Part shown: in pieces, positions 63,934 to 64,000 of the stretch
Layout of the letters: the number at the start of each line of letters is the position of its first letter
How positions within the stretch are numbered: position 1 is the first letter of the stretch
Assembly: GCF_004664715.2 (NCBI RefSeq)
Contig: NC_051071.1
Coordinates: 5,645,062 to 5,709,061 of the forward strand
Direction: 5' to 3'
Origin: Peromyscus leucopus
Lineage: Eukaryota > Chordata > Mammalia > Rodentia > Cricetidae
Length of the DNA: 64,000 nt
The notes under the pieces: generated by a model
Databases searched by the model: none
What the model was told of the DNA's origin: nothing
Seen by the model: the letters and a program-made list of their open reading frames with translations, nothing else
Program-made: the position numbers and the translations under genes

Positions 63934-64000
63934 AGGAACTGGAGAGATGGCTCAGCAGTTAAGAGTACTTGCTGTTCTTCCAGAGGACCCAGGGTCAGTT
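63934..64000 (+). mobile_element. B2 SINE cut by window edge
   Basis: 'aactggagagatggctcagc' and onward; the remainder is outside the window. Confidence 0.92.

Overview
The window is mammalian nuclear DNA from a muroid rodent. The evidence is the density of rodent SINEs (B1, B2/B3-type, B4/ID-type), Lx-type L1 3' ends, MaLR LTRs, a URR1-type hAT element and many class II (ERVK-like) LTRs. The set of LTR families suggests a cricetid (deer mouse, vole or hamster group) rather than Mus. That is an inference from pattern recognition, not a database result.

Only one cellular gene is supported: CFAP36 (CCDC104/BARTL1), plus strand. Its promoter is a GC-rich CpG island at about 43,230-43,900. Six coding exons are visible at 43,732-43,846, 45,765-45,829, 46,781-46,882, 55,566-55,680, 59,432-59,519 and 61,910-61,961. 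All have GT/AG borders and matching phases, and together they encode the first 179 residues. The rest of the gene lies beyond the right edge.

Positions 1-43,000 are intergenic and made mostly of nested transposable elements: an L1 3' half (1-2,557); a provirus with two LTRs, an imperfect 6-bp target duplication and a Lys-type primer site but no recognisable pol (5,014-9,013); an L1 3' UTR (about 11,300-12,256); a degraded class II ERV pol/env body (about 19,625-24,159); a second class II provirus with both LTRs and most of gag-pol deleted (25,410-29,513); a third class II pol/env fragment (about 30,600-32,540); and a class I gag-protease remnant (about 35,400-38,640) broken up by later insertions. 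Solo LTRs with exact or near-exact 6-bp target duplications lie at 4,463, 16,442, 19,150, 38,004, 38,690 and 60,884.

Just upstream of the promoter are a split minisatellite (41,198-41,888) and a G-rich tract holding 188 consecutive G (42,365-42,552), which is either an extreme G-quadruplex tract or an assembly artefact. Introns of CFAP36 carry SINEs, two antisense LTRs, MaLR LTRs and one hAT element. I found no convincing new system. The most interesting items are the poly-G tract, mosaic LTR structure, an apparent LTR exchange between related proviruses, and a candidate RFX X-box at the CFAP36 promoter.
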